The position numbers were made by a program, and so were the translations under genes. From Bacillus sp. FJAT-52991 (GTDB lineage Bacteria > Bacillota > Bacilli > Bacillales > Domibacillaceae), in NCBI RefSeq assembly GCF_037201805.1, contig NZ_CP147404.1:2628001-2692000 (forward strand): a stretch of DNA of 64,000 nt. The letters are read 5' to 3'. The notes under the pieces are model-generated. The model did not search any database, was not told where the DNA came from, and worked only from the letters and a program-made list of their open reading frames with translations. Of this stretch, positions 45,698-54,209 are shown piece by piece. How positions within the stretch are numbered: position 1 is the first letter of the stretch; each line of letters begins with the position of its first letter.

Positions 45698-45754
45698 ATT
45701 ATACAAAAAAGTACCCTATAGGTAGACTTTTTTAGTGTCTACTCTATAGGGTAC
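45698..45754 (-). terminator. 5'-end terminator and promoter of the IS3 element
   Basis: On the minus strand GTACCCTATA / TATAGGGTAC and GTAGAC / GTCTAC make a ~16-bp stem (45754–45711), then U6 (45710–45705), then TATAAT (45703–45698). Incoming transcription would stop just before the transposase promoter. Confidence 0.8.
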
Positions 45755-45780
45755 ACTTTACCCAGTGGCTTGATCCTTAC

Positions 45781-46386
45781 TTATGAATAGGCAGGTGTTT
45801 GTTGAATAGCAAGAGAATTTTCGTGAATAACCGTCGTATCAGCAAATAAGTCATGTACGCCTTGTTTTTTCGACAAAAAGGCGATCAGTACATATAGAAT
45901 GAAAATCGTCGAAGTGATGTAACGTCCCAATAACTCTCTCACTAATACTGTTGGCCAAGAAAGTTGAGGATCCTTTAAAGAAATGACTTTTAAACCAAAG
46001 ACCATTTTACCAACAGTTTGCCCCCAACATTTAGTAAATATAATAAAATACAAATAGAACACAGCTGCTGTAGCGATATTTACAGGTGCAAACATACCGC
46101 CTGAAGTGATATCCACATCCATCGCTCGCAATAATGGGTAAACAACGAGCCTTGAAATGCTTCCGATCACGATTAAGTCTAGCAAGTAGGCCCAACACCT
46201 CATCCAGAAGCCGGCATAATGAGGCATTGTGGCGCAAGGAGCCTTTTCTTCTGTTTGCGACGTCGGCTCAGCAAGAAGCTGTTCTTCTGCTTGTAGCTTC
46301 GATTCAGCAAGAAACTGTTCTTCTACTTGTGGCTTCGGTTCAGCAAGAAGTTGTTCTTCTGTCTCTTTGTTGATCTCATCGTTCAT
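45781..46386 (-). CDS. yteJ: YteJ, RDD family membrane protein with N-terminal repeats
   Basis: 201 residues. The RDD domain (~65–190) has two to three helices with PHYAGFWMRCWAYLLDLIVIGSISRL and GQTVGKMVFGLKVISL. Before it, residues ~9–46 hold three copies of a 12-residue unit (EEQLLAEPKPQV / EEQFLAESKLQA / EEQLLAEPTSQT), which most relatives lack. Family function is unclear. It lies 15 nt after sppA and in B. subtilis the pair confers lantibiotic resistance (YteJ inhibits SppA). Confidence 0.9.
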   Translation of the reverse strand: MNDEINKETEEQLLAEPKPQVEEQFLAESKLQAEEQLLAEPTSQTEEKAPCATMPHYAGFWMRCWAYLLDLIVIGSISRLVVYPLLRAMDVDITSGGMFAPVNIATAAVFYLYFIIFTKCWGQTVGKMVFGLKVISLKDPQLSWPTVLVRELLGRYITSTIFILYVLIAFLSKKQGVHDLFADTTVIHENSLAIQQTPAYS

Positions 46387-46401
46387 TTCGCCATCCCTCC
46401 T

Positions 46402-47409
46402 TTATTCTGCATACAAGTACATTAATCGCGGAGAATTTGGATGTGATAATAGATTCATTAAGGCATTAACATCGTCGTTGCCGCCAAACATTTGTTGTGC
46501 TTTCATTGAAAAATAACTCGGTAGTCCCAAATTAGATTCATACGTAACGACTTGGGCACCTTGTAAGTTGGCATCCTTTTTCAGCTGCGCGATTACATCC
46601 TCTAAATATCCGAAGTCATCAATTAAGTTAAGCTCTTTCGCTTGTTTGCCATCATAAACGCGACCATCTGCAATTTTTCTTACTTCAGCCTCTGACATAC
46701 CTCGTCCTTCAGAAATAACCTTGACGAAGCCATCATAAGAATTGCCGACCATTTCTTGTAAAATTTTCTTTTCTTCTTCTGTCATTTCTCGGGTTGGACT
46801 CATAATGTCTTTATGCGGACCACTTTTAATGGTGACAAAATCAACGCCATATTTTTTAGCAAGTTCCGAATAATTCACACTTTGCATAATAACACCTAGG
46901 GAACCCGTTAATGTTTCTGCACTGGCAAAAATTTTGTCCGCTGGTGCCGATATGTAATATCCACCTGAAGCGGCAATTGACCCCATAGATACATAAACAG
47001 GCTTCTTCGTTTCTTCCTTGATTTCAAGGATTTTGTCATGAATTTGCGCGCTTTCTACTACTCCGCCACCTGGTGAATTGACTTGAAGAATGATCGCTTT
47101 TACACTATCGTCCTCTTTGGCCGTCTCCAATTTTTTCATAAATTCTTGATGATTATAGCCTGGTGAGGCCATGAAAGATTGAGCTCCTGTGTCTTGAATG
47201 ACACCCTCCACTGGAAGAATGGCAATTTTCTCCATAGGATTACCCTCTTCTTTCACTGTTTCAGTAAAACCATCTTTATTTGCTCCGAAAGCTGTGTCAA
47301 TAGCAGAGGTCAAATCTGTTGTTAATGCTGAAGAAGCAAAGTTAACAATGACAGATACAATAAATAAAGCAGCCGCTGCAGCAAGGGCAATACTTCTTTT
47401 TGCGTTCAC
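46402..47409 (-). CDS. sppA: signal peptide peptidase SppA
   Basis: 335 residues from GTG 47409 (AAAGGAG 8 nt upstream), the same length as the B. subtilis protein. N-terminal membrane anchor (~7–27), then the ClpP-like S49 serine protease domain. The catalytic serine is in [14 protein letters not shown] and the lysine in the GSLGVIMQS… [14 protein letters not shown] region. It degrades remnant signal peptides and tail-end membrane peptides. Operon with yteJ. Confidence 0.93.
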   Translation of the reverse strand: MNAKRSIALAAAAALFIVSVIVNFASSALTTDLTSAIDTAFGANKDGFTETVKEEGNPMEKIAILPVEGVIQDTGAQSFMASPGYNHQEFMKKLETAKEDDSVKAIILQVNSPGGGVVESAQIHDKILEIKEETKKPVYVSMGSIAASGGYYISAPADKIFASAETLTGSLGVIMQSVNYSELAKKYGVDFVTIKSGPHKDIMSPTREMTEEEKKILQEMVGNSYDGFVKVISEGRGMSEAEVRKIADGRVYDGKQAKELNLIDDFGYLEDVIAQLKKDANLQGAQVVTYESNLGLPSYFSMKAQQMFGGNDDVNALMNLLSHPNSPRLMYLYAE

Positions 47410-47516
47410 TATTTCGTCTCCTTTCATGTTAAAAAATCAGTTGCTCATAGTATGTATCACAAGCTACTCCCATTTTACCAAAACTTTTCTTTTCTACCTA
47501 CTACTAATACAAATGA

Positions 47517-47543
47517 AGAGCATCTATAAAAAGACGCTCTTTC
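47517..47543 (-). terminator. rarD terminator
   Basis: AGAGC/GCTCT with inner TCT/AGA pairs form a small hairpin; the U-tract on the minus strand is short. Confidence 0.5.
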
Positions 47544-48462
47544 ATTTATGATCATTCTTCAATACAAATTGCTTATGTTGATACCATTTTGTTTGAGACA
47601 AAGAAAACAGAAGCAGAGCTGTCCAAATCAAGCAAAAAGCAGTCAGTTGTACAGGCGTAAATGGTTCATGATAGACAAAAATCCCGAGAAAAAGGGTCAT
47701 TGTTGGCGTTATATACTGTAAAAAACCAATCATATAAAGCGGTATTTTCTGTGCACCTTGGGCAAATAATAGCAAAGGAATCGCTGTTACTGTTCCACCA
47801 ATAATCAGTAAAAAGTCGGTCGATACAGAATAAGAAAAAAGAGACAAATCTCCATGAAAATAAGTAAACACTAAAAAAACTAGCGCTGCCGGTGCCACAA
47901 CAGCCGTTTCAAGTGTTAAACCAATCGCTGCGTCCACTTGTATCATTTTCTTTGCAAGCCCATATAACGCAAAGGTGACAGCTAAACCGAGCGATACCCA
48001 TGGAAATTGTCCATAGGAAATGGCTAAAACAAGAACTCCTCCCATCGCCAAAATAAACGAGAAAATTTGTGCTTTTGATAAATCTTCTTTCAAAATAAAG
48101 ACACCAAGTAGCACACTCATGAGCGGGTTAATATAATAACCGAGGCTCGTTTCAATAATGCGATCCTCATTTACTGCCCAAATGAATAAAAACCAATTGA
48201 GGCTGACTAATAATGAAGCGGCAATTAAAGCAACAGCTTGTTTTGGCTTCGTTTTTATCGCTTGAAGTGTCGCTTTCAATCGTCCTAGCTTTCTTGTAAA
48301 TAATAAAAATAAAACCATAGAGACAAACGACCAAAATATGCGATTGGCTAAAATTTCATCCGCTGCGACATGCTCAAGCCATTTCCAATAGATCGGAAAC
48401 AATCCCCATAATAAATATGCGCTTCCTGCATACATCATTCCTGATTTCGTTGATTCATTCAT
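47542..48462 (-). CDS. rarD: RarD, EamA family transporter
   Basis: 306 residues from ATG 48462, with a GGGTG site; a TTG four codons earlier has none. About ten helices in two EamA repeats; RarD signature YLLWGLFPIYWKWLEHVAADEILANRIFWS near the N-terminus and FLQYITPTMTLFLGIFVYHEP near the C-terminus. Substrate unknown (chloramphenicol sensitivity in E. coli gave the name). Confidence 0.88.
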   Translation of the reverse strand: MNESTKSGMMYAGSAYLLWGLFPIYWKWLEHVAADEILANRIFWSFVSMVLFLLFTRKLGRLKATLQAIKTKPKQAVALIAASLLVSLNWFLFIWAVNEDRIIETSLGYYINPLMSVLLGVFILKEDLSKAQIFSFILAMGGVLVLAISYGQFPWVSLGLAVTFALYGLAKKMIQVDAAIGLTLETAVVAPAALVFLVFTYFHGDLSLFSYSVSTDFLLIIGGTVTAIPLLLFAQGAQKIPLYMIGFLQYITPTMTLFLGIFVYHEPFTPVQLTAFCLIWTALLLFSLSQTKWYQHKQFVLKNDHK

Positions 48463-48516
48463 ATGTTCACCCAATTCCTTCTAGTCCCGAAATAACTTCA
48501 TTATATCGCGATTTAA

Positions 48517-48549
48517 CAAAAAAGAAACCCGCCTATTGAACGGGTTCCC
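48517..48549 (-). terminator. ytcI-type ligase terminator
   Basis: AACCCG (48526–48531) pairs with CGGGTT (48541–48546), followed by a U-rich tract on the minus strand. Confidence 0.7.
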
Positions 48550-48559
48550 CAATATTTGA

Positions 48560-50140
48560 TTAGTTTTTCACTTCTAATTCTGCTTGGCGCAGTTCAATGC
48601 GGCGAATCTTTCCAGAAGTTGTTTTCGGTAACTCTTTAATAAATTCGATCTTACGTGGATATTTATATGGTGCGGTCATTTCTTTCACGTGATCTTGTAG
48701 CTTTTCAACAAGACCAGGCTCATTCTCATCAACACCATCTTGAAGAACGATAAAGGCTTTGACAATATGTCCGCGAATTTCATCGGGACTAGCCACAACT
48801 GCACATTCTTTTACATCCGGATGCTTCACTAAAGCATCTTCTACTTCAAATGGTCCGATCGTGTAGCCTGAGCTAATGATAATATCATCGCCGCGCCCTT
48901 CAAACCAAAAATATCCATCTTCATCTTTTTTCGCTTTATCCCCTGTGAGGTAATAGTCTCCACGGAATTGCATGGCTGTTCTTTCTGGATCTTTATAATA
49001 ATTTTTAAATAAAGCCGGCGTGTCGATATGGACAGCGATGTCTCCTACTTCTCCAACACCAACGGGCTCTCCATCTTCATTGATAATTTCGACGCGATTT
49101 CCAGGTGTTGGTTTACCCATAGATCCTGGCTTGATTTCCATCCCTTTCAGCACGCCAATCACCAGCGTACTTTCTGTTTGGCCATAGCCATCGCGTACTT
49201 CTATGTTAAAATGCTTTTTAAACGTGTCAATGACTTCACGATTTAATGGTTCTCCAGCAGATACGGCAGAGTGTAAATGTTCAAGATTATATTCACTGAG
49301 ATTATCTACCTTTACCATTAAACGGTATTCCGTAGGGGTACAGCATAACACGTTAATTTGATGACGATCAAGTAGCTCTAAATATTTCTTCGGCTCAAAT
49401 TTGCCATTATAGACGAATCCTGTCGCTCCTGAACCGAGTACAGACAAGAACGGGCTCCATGTCCACTTTTGCCAGCCTGGTCCAGCCGTGGCCCATACAA
49501 CATCCCCATCTTCAATGGCTAGCCAGTTTGGAGCAGCTGTTTTCAAATGGGCATAACCCCAAGCATGCGTATGAACGACCCCTTTCGGATTACCTGTTGT
49601 GCCTGATGTATATGGTAAGAAAGCCATATCATCTTTAGAAGTATCCGCGATTTCTAGCTCATCTGACGCCGTTTGCATGCTCTCTTCTAAATTCATCCAT
49701 CCTTCTACTTGACCACCAAATGAAAATTTAATCATTTCATTGATCTTATCCGCTTGATTAAACTCTTCTGTGAAAGGAGCATAGGAAGCGATACCCTTGA
49801 CTCCTGCATGTTCAATACGATAATTTAAATCTTTCGTTCGCAACAACTCAGCACTCGGAATGATGACTAAACCTATTTTTAATGCTGCCAAAAATACTTC
49901 GTACGCTTCAATCAGCCGTGGCACCATAATTAAGATAGGGTCCCCTTTTTTCAACCCAGCCTGAAGGAAAGCATTCCCAATCTTGTTCGTTGCTTTCATT
50001 AGCTCTGAATATGTAATTTCTTTTTGATCTCCCGCTTCATTCTCCCATTTTAAAGCGACACGGTTCGGATCTTTCGCATACTTCTCTACTTCCATCACAA
50101 TATTATATGTTTCTGGTGCTAACAAATCTTCACGCTTCAT
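48560..50140 (-). CDS. ytcI: acyl-CoA synthetase, AMP-forming (YtcI/medium-chain or acetyl-type)
   Basis: 526 residues from ATG 50140 (AAGGGGGGAATTAGG upstream). ANL superfamily with P-loop YTSGTTGNPKGVVHTH, DGYGQTES, the hinge YLTGDKAKKDEDGYFWFEGRGDDII, and the acetylation-type lysine in PKTTSGKIRR. The overall relation is to the acyl-CoA ligases that B. subtilis calls YtcI; chain-length preference is not readable. It could feed acyl-CoA to PHA synthesis. Confidence 0.88.
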   Translation of the reverse strand: MKREDLLAPETYNIVMEVEKYAKDPNRVALKWENEAGDQKEITYSELMKATNKIGNAFLQAGLKKGDPILIMVPRLIEAYEVFLAALKIGLVIIPSAELLRTKDLNYRIEHAGVKGIASYAPFTEEFNQADKINEMIKFSFGGQVEGWMNLEESMQTASDELEIADTSKDDMAFLPYTSGTTGNPKGVVHTHAWGYAHLKTAAPNWLAIEDGDVVWATAGPGWQKWTWSPFLSVLGSGATGFVYNGKFEPKKYLELLDRHQINVLCCTPTEYRLMVKVDNLSEYNLEHLHSAVSAGEPLNREVIDTFKKHFNIEVRDGYGQTESTLVIGVLKGMEIKPGSMGKPTPGNRVEIINEDGEPVGVGEVGDIAVHIDTPALFKNYYKDPERTAMQFRGDYYLTGDKAKKDEDGYFWFEGRGDDIIISSGYTIGPFEVEDALVKHPDVKECAVVASPDEIRGHIVKAFIVLQDGVDENEPGLVEKLQDHVKEMTAPYKYPRKIEFIKELPKTTSGKIRRIELRQAELEVKN

Positions 50141-50256
50141 CCTAATTCCCCCCTTGTCCAATCTATTTTGATTATACTAAATTATTTAAAATTTTAAAAT
50201 ATTTATCCAAAAAAAATCGCCGTAAATAACGTAAATGTGAACAAATTTTCATAACA

Positions 50257-50297
50257 AAGAGGAACCCTTCCATATCAACATGGGATGAGTTCCTCTT
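50257..50297 (-). terminator. thiI terminator
   Basis: AAGAGGAAC (50257–50265) pairs with GTTCCTCTT (50289–50297), with further inner CAT/ATG pairs. The U-tract is poor. Confidence 0.6.
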
Positions 50298-50310
50298 AAA
50301 GACAACCTAT

Positions 50311-51510
50311 TTATAATAAATCCGCTAAATGAGCATCTGCTTTTTCTTCCGGCAAACGAATCGTTAGCGTCTTGTCCACCGCTTCTTCCATTAATTCTTC
50401 AAAGTCGACAAAGCTTTCAAAGAATTGAACCTTTTCAAGTTTCGGCCGTGTTTTAGGAGATGGTGGCGTAAAAATTGTACAACAGTCCTCGTATGGCAAA
50501 ATCGAAATATCATGTGTGCCAATTTTTTGTGCGACACTAATAATGTCAAGTTTATCCATCGCAATGAGCGGCCGCAGAATCGGCGTTGAGGTGACATCGT
50601 TAATCGCACGCATGCTTTCAAGCGTCTGGCTCGCTACCTGACCTAAACTTTCTCCAGTAACAAGGGCAAGAGCGCCTCGTTTTTGGCGAATTTTATCAGC
50701 AATCGAAAGCATCATTCGACGAGTGGATGTCATCGTATAGTTTTCGGGTACCTGTTCTTGAATTTTTTGCTGAATCGCAGTAAACGGGACGATATGAACA
50801 TTGATTGGCGTGCCAAATTCCGTTAATTTCGTCGCTAAATCGAGCACCTTTTGCTTCGCTCGTTCACTTGTATACGGTGGGCTATGAAAATGAATTGCCT
50901 CAATTTCTACACCTCGTTTGAGCATAAAGTAACCGGCTACTGGACTGTCGATTCCGCCAGAAAGCAAGAGCATGGCCTTACCGCTCGCACCTATAGGAAG
51001 TCCACCTGCCCCTTCATACTTTTCGCAGGATAAAAAGATCCCTTCATTCCGGACTTCAACTAGTAAATTAATATCAGGATGTTTGACATCCACCTTTAAC
51101 TCCTGAATGTTTCTTAATACGTGAGCACCAATTTCATAGTTGATATCATTCGTTTCTAGTTCAAAGCTTTTATCTGATCGCCGCGCGGATACTTTAAATG
51201 TACAGCTTCCTGTCACATTCTTTCGGACAAGGGCTAATGCTGCTGACTTCATTTCTGATAGCTCTTTTGATGTCCGCACAACGGGACTGAATGATTGAAT
51301 ACCAAATACGTAGATCAGCTTATTTTTCACTTCTTCAAAAGGAGTGCCATTTAAATGAATGTACATCCGATCACGTCTAGTCTCTATGCGAATATCACAT
51401 TCTCTTAAGACTGCTCGAATATTTGTTTTTACTTTATTAATAAATTGATTACGGTTGCGTCCTTTTGTGGATAATTCTCCGTAACGGACAAGCACGCGAT
51501 CATAATTCAT
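50311..51510 (-). CDS. thiI: tRNA 4-thiouridine synthetase ThiI
   Basis: 399 residues from ATG 51510 (AGAGGTG 8 nt upstream), giving the family MNYDRVLVRYGE start; in-frame ATG/GTG lie just upstream. N-terminal ferredoxin-like and THUMP domains (~1–165) precede the PP-loop ATPase (LLLSGGIDSPVAGYFM). The reactive cysteine is in the segment ILPYEDCCTIFTP. It makes s4U8 in tRNA. Its neighbour is the dedicated cysteine desulfurase. Confidence 0.95.
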   Translation of the reverse strand: MNYDRVLVRYGELSTKGRNRNQFINKVKTNIRAVLRECDIRIETRRDRMYIHLNGTPFEEVKNKLIYVFGIQSFSPVVRTSKELSEMKSAALALVRKNVTGSCTFKVSARRSDKSFELETNDINYEIGAHVLRNIQELKVDVKHPDINLLVEVRNEGIFLSCEKYEGAGGLPIGASGKAMLLLSGGIDSPVAGYFMLKRGVEIEAIHFHSPPYTSERAKQKVLDLATKLTEFGTPINVHIVPFTAIQQKIQEQVPENYTMTSTRRMMLSIADKIRQKRGALALVTGESLGQVASQTLESMRAINDVTSTPILRPLIAMDKLDIISVAQKIGTHDISILPYEDCCTIFTPPSPKTRPKLEKVQFFESFVDFEELMEEAVDKTLTIRLPEEKADAHLADLL

Positions 51511-51515
51511 CATCG

Positions 51516-52652
51516 TCACCTCTGGACTTTCGTCAATTTTGGTAAAATGTTTTGCAGCTGCTTTATCAATACTTTCGCTTCTTCTAAAGAGTTATCATAA
51601 GCAAGACTGATGCGGATGCTGCTGTCTGCTTCAGCTTGAGAGAGCCCCATCGCAGTAAGAACGGTGCTCGTTTTTTTCTGTTTTGAAGAACAAGCACTTG
51701 TTGTTGAAACAAAACAGCCCTTCTCCTCTAAGGCATGAACAAGCACTTCTCCTTTTACACCCTTAACAGAAAAATTCAATATATGAGGAGCGCAACCCGT
51801 TGACGACGTATGAATGGTCACCTCATTCATTTTTTCAAGCTCTGTTCGCAAAAATGTTTGGATGTCTTTCATGTTTGAACTTGTATGCTCTCGCTTTTCT
51901 TCGACCATTCTTAACGCTTTGGCCATCGCGATGATGCCACCTGTGTTTTCTGTTCCACTTCGTATTTTATGCTCCTGTCCTCCACCGGAGAAAAGCGGAG
52001 ATAATCGGACACCATCTTTTTTATATAGCCCACCAGTTCCTTTAACTCCATGAAATTTATGAGCAGAAAAAGAACAAAGATCAATATTACCTAAATGAAG
52101 CGGCACTTTTCCACGTCCTTGCACATCGTCTACATGAAACAGCACTTTCGGATATTGAGCAAGCAACTCGCCGATCTCTTCAATCGGTTGAATCGTTCCG
52201 GTCTCATTATTGACATGCATAATAGAAACTAAAATCGTTTCATCCGTTAACGCTTGTTGAAGGACTTGAAGCGATACTCGTCCTTCATGATTAACTGGCA
52301 AATAAGTGACTTGAAAGCCATAATCCTCTAGCTGTCCGCAAGCCTGCAGAACAGATGGATGTTCTGTTTGCTGAGTGATGATATGTCTTCCTCTGTCTTT
52401 ATACGCAAGCGCAGTTCCTTTAATGGCTAAATTATTCGATTCTGTTCCTCCCGATGTGAACAGGAGCTCCTCTGGCTTGACTCCTATGAAGGAGGCCACT
52501 TGGCGGCGAGCACTGATCAATAGCTTTTCTGCCTCTAATCCGAGCTGATGAAGGGAAGATGGGTTTCCAAAAAATTCTTCATTCACTTTCATAAAAGCAG
52601 ATAAAGCTTCTTTATATGGTTTCGTCGTTGCACTATTATCAAAATATATCAT
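51516..52652 (-). CDS. nifZ: cysteine desulfurase (NifS-like, partner of ThiI)
   Basis: 378 residues. A PLP enzyme supplying persulfide. Aldehyde lysine in SFSAHKFHGVKGTGG, His in TEHPS and Asp/Gln in HVDDVQG are seen; the cysteine loop is CSSKQK. A shorter desulfurase paired with thiI is named NifZ in B. subtilis, and the adjacent gene order here is the same. It starts ATG 52652. Confidence 0.93.
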   Translation of the reverse strand: MIYFDNSATTKPYKEALSAFMKVNEEFFGNPSSLHQLGLEAEKLLISARRQVASFIGVKPEELLFTSGGTESNNLAIKGTALAYKDRGRHIITQQTEHPSVLQACGQLEDYGFQVTYLPVNHEGRVSLQVLQQALTDETILVSIMHVNNETGTIQPIEEIGELLAQYPKVLFHVDDVQGRGKVPLHLGNIDLCSFSAHKFHGVKGTGGLYKKDGVRLSPLFSGGGQEHKIRSGTENTGGIIAMAKALRMVEEKREHTSSNMKDIQTFLRTELEKMNEVTIHTSSTGCAPHILNFSVKGVKGEVLVHALEEKGCFVSTTSACSSKQKKTSTVLTAMGLSQAEADSSIRISLAYDNSLEEAKVLIKQLQNILPKLTKVQR

Positions 52653-52819
52653 TTAGGCACCTGCTTTTTTTCCGTTTGTTCAACAGCTATCATAACATAG
52701 CCGCTTTTTGATGAAAACTTAATCTGAATTTTCGAATTTTTAATTTTATTAACATAATCTTTATTTTTTATGATATTATTTTCATTTGTGAACAGATTTA
52801 CATTTCAAGGAGGTTCTTT

Positions 52820-54169
52820 ATGGCTAAGAAAGCCTTAACGGCGAAAGAAATATTTGCTGTTGGACTGATGCTTTTCGCTCTGTTTCTCGGAGCAGGAAAT
52901 ATGATCTTCCCCCCTTTCCTCGGCCAGCAAGCAGGAGAAAATGTGTGGCTAGGTACGGCTGGGTTTTTAATTACAGGAGTTGGATTGCCTTTACTTGGAG
53001 TGATTGCCATTGCCAAAGCCGGAGGTAGTGTACAAGCGATCGCTGGGCGGGTGTCTCCATTATTCGGTGTTGTTTTTACGATCGTGATGTACTTAGCGAT
53101 CGGACCATTTTTCGGCATTCCAAGAACCGGAACTGTTGCTTATGAAATTTCTGTGTCGCCTTTTTTGTCAGAAAATTTAAACAAGAGCCCGTATGCCTTA
53201 CTTATTTTCACAGCGTTGTTTTTTTCCTTAACAGCGTGGCTCTCATTAAACCCAACGAAACTTGTGGATCGTATCGGTAAAATATTAACTCCGCTGCTTC
53301 TACTCGTATTAGCCATACTTGTTGGAAAAAGCTTTATTTCCCCGATGGGAGAGATTCAATCACCGCATGAAGATTATGTATCCGCTCCCGTATTTAAAGG
53401 ATTTATTGAAGGATATTTAACAATGGATACGATTGCGGCTCTTGTCTTTGGCATTGTCGTTATTTCAGCGATTATGGATAAAGGCATAACGGAAGAAAAA
53501 CAGATTGCAAAAGTGTGTATTCAAGCAGGCATCATTGCAGCTGTCGGATTAGCACTCGTGTATTTATCCCTTGCTTTTATCGGTGCAACGAGTACAGAAG
53601 CGATTGGTATACAAGAAAACGGAGGAGCCATTTTATCAAAGGCCGCGACTCATTTATATGGTGAGGCGGGGACAATTATTTTGGCCTTAGCGATTTTCTT
53701 TGCTTGTATTACGACATCCGTAGGACTGGTATCAGCGACGGCACAATACTTCAGTCGCTTGTCATCTAAGCTTTCCTATCCGGCTTTAGTAATGATCATA
53801 TCTGTATTTAGCATGGTGATCGCCAATGCTGGCTTAACAAAATTGATTGCCATTTCCTTGCCTGTCTTGATCATGATTTACCCATTAGCCATCGTGATGC
53901 TATTATTATCGTTTGCTGATTCGCTCTTTAACGGTTATTCTGCGGTCTATATTGGCGCATTATTACCTACTGGTTTAATCAGCCTGCTCGATGCCCTTCA
54001 TACAGCTGGGATCGATGTAACTGCGATTGTTGATGCATTGCAGTTCATCCCTTTCCTCTCTGCTGGGCTTGGGTGGTTAGTCCCTGCTGTGCTAGGAGCG
54101 ATCATCGGGTTTCTACTAGCTTCCTTACTAGGTTGGAAAAAGGTCTATCATCCTAATATTGAATCATAA
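52820..54169 (+). CDS. brnQ: branched-chain amino acid transporter BrnQ
   Basis: 449 residues and about twelve helices. Signature FALFLGAGNMIFPPFLGQQAGE near the N-terminus and GPFFGIPRTGTVAYEISVSP. It imports Leu/Ile/Val with cation. RBS AAGGAGG. Upstream I see no T-box, so regulation by CodY is possible but unshown. It ends at a bidirectional terminator shared with ezrA. Confidence 0.95.
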   Translation: MAKKALTAKEIFAVGLMLFALFLGAGNMIFPPFLGQQAGENVWLGTAGFLITGVGLPLLGVIAIAKAGGSVQAIAGRVSPLFGVVFTIVMYLAIGPFFGIPRTGTVAYEISVSPFLSENLNKSPYALLIFTALFFSLTAWLSLNPTKLVDRIGKILTPLLLLVLAILVGKSFISPMGEIQSPHEDYVSAPVFKGFIEGYLTMDTIAALVFGIVVISAIMDKGITEEKQIAKVCIQAGIIAAVGLALVYLSLAFIGATSTEAIGIQENGGAILSKAATHLYGEAGTIILALAIFFACITTSVGLVSATAQYFSRLSSKLSYPALVMIISVFSMVIANAGLTKLIAISLPVLIMIYPLAIVMLLLSFADSLFNGYSAVYIGALLPTGLISLLDALHTAGIDVTAIVDALQFIPFLSAGLGWLVPAVLGAIIGFLLASLLGWKKVYHPNIES

Positions 54170-54173
54170 AACC

Positions 54174-54206
54174 AAAGGGGCGATCCTCATCGAATCGCCC
54201 CTTTTC
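54174..54206 (+). terminator. brnQ/ezrA bidirectional terminator
   Basis: GGGGCGAT (54177–54184) pairs with ATCGCCCC (54194–54201), with T4 on the plus side and A on the other. Confidence 0.88.
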
Positions 54207-54209
54207 TTA

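Larger units (their letters stand above)
44292..45755 (-). mobile_element. IS3-family element (IS150-like group)
   Basis: About 1464 bp. The upstream (5') end reads TGTACCCTATAGAGTAGACA; at the other end TGCCCTAAAGGATAGAAGTG is an imperfect counterpart with a 2-nt gap. No target duplication is visible (attc versus cttt), so boundaries are provisional. A hairpin with U6 followed by TATAAT lies ahead of orfA. It separates yteJ from ytfI, which adjoin in B. subtilis as I recall. Confidence 0.65.

Noticed and set aside
50161..50256. AT-rich spacer after thiI as a possible promoter or sRNA
   Set aside because: Only A/T runs; no promoter pair with proper spacing and no separate hairpin besides the thiI terminator.
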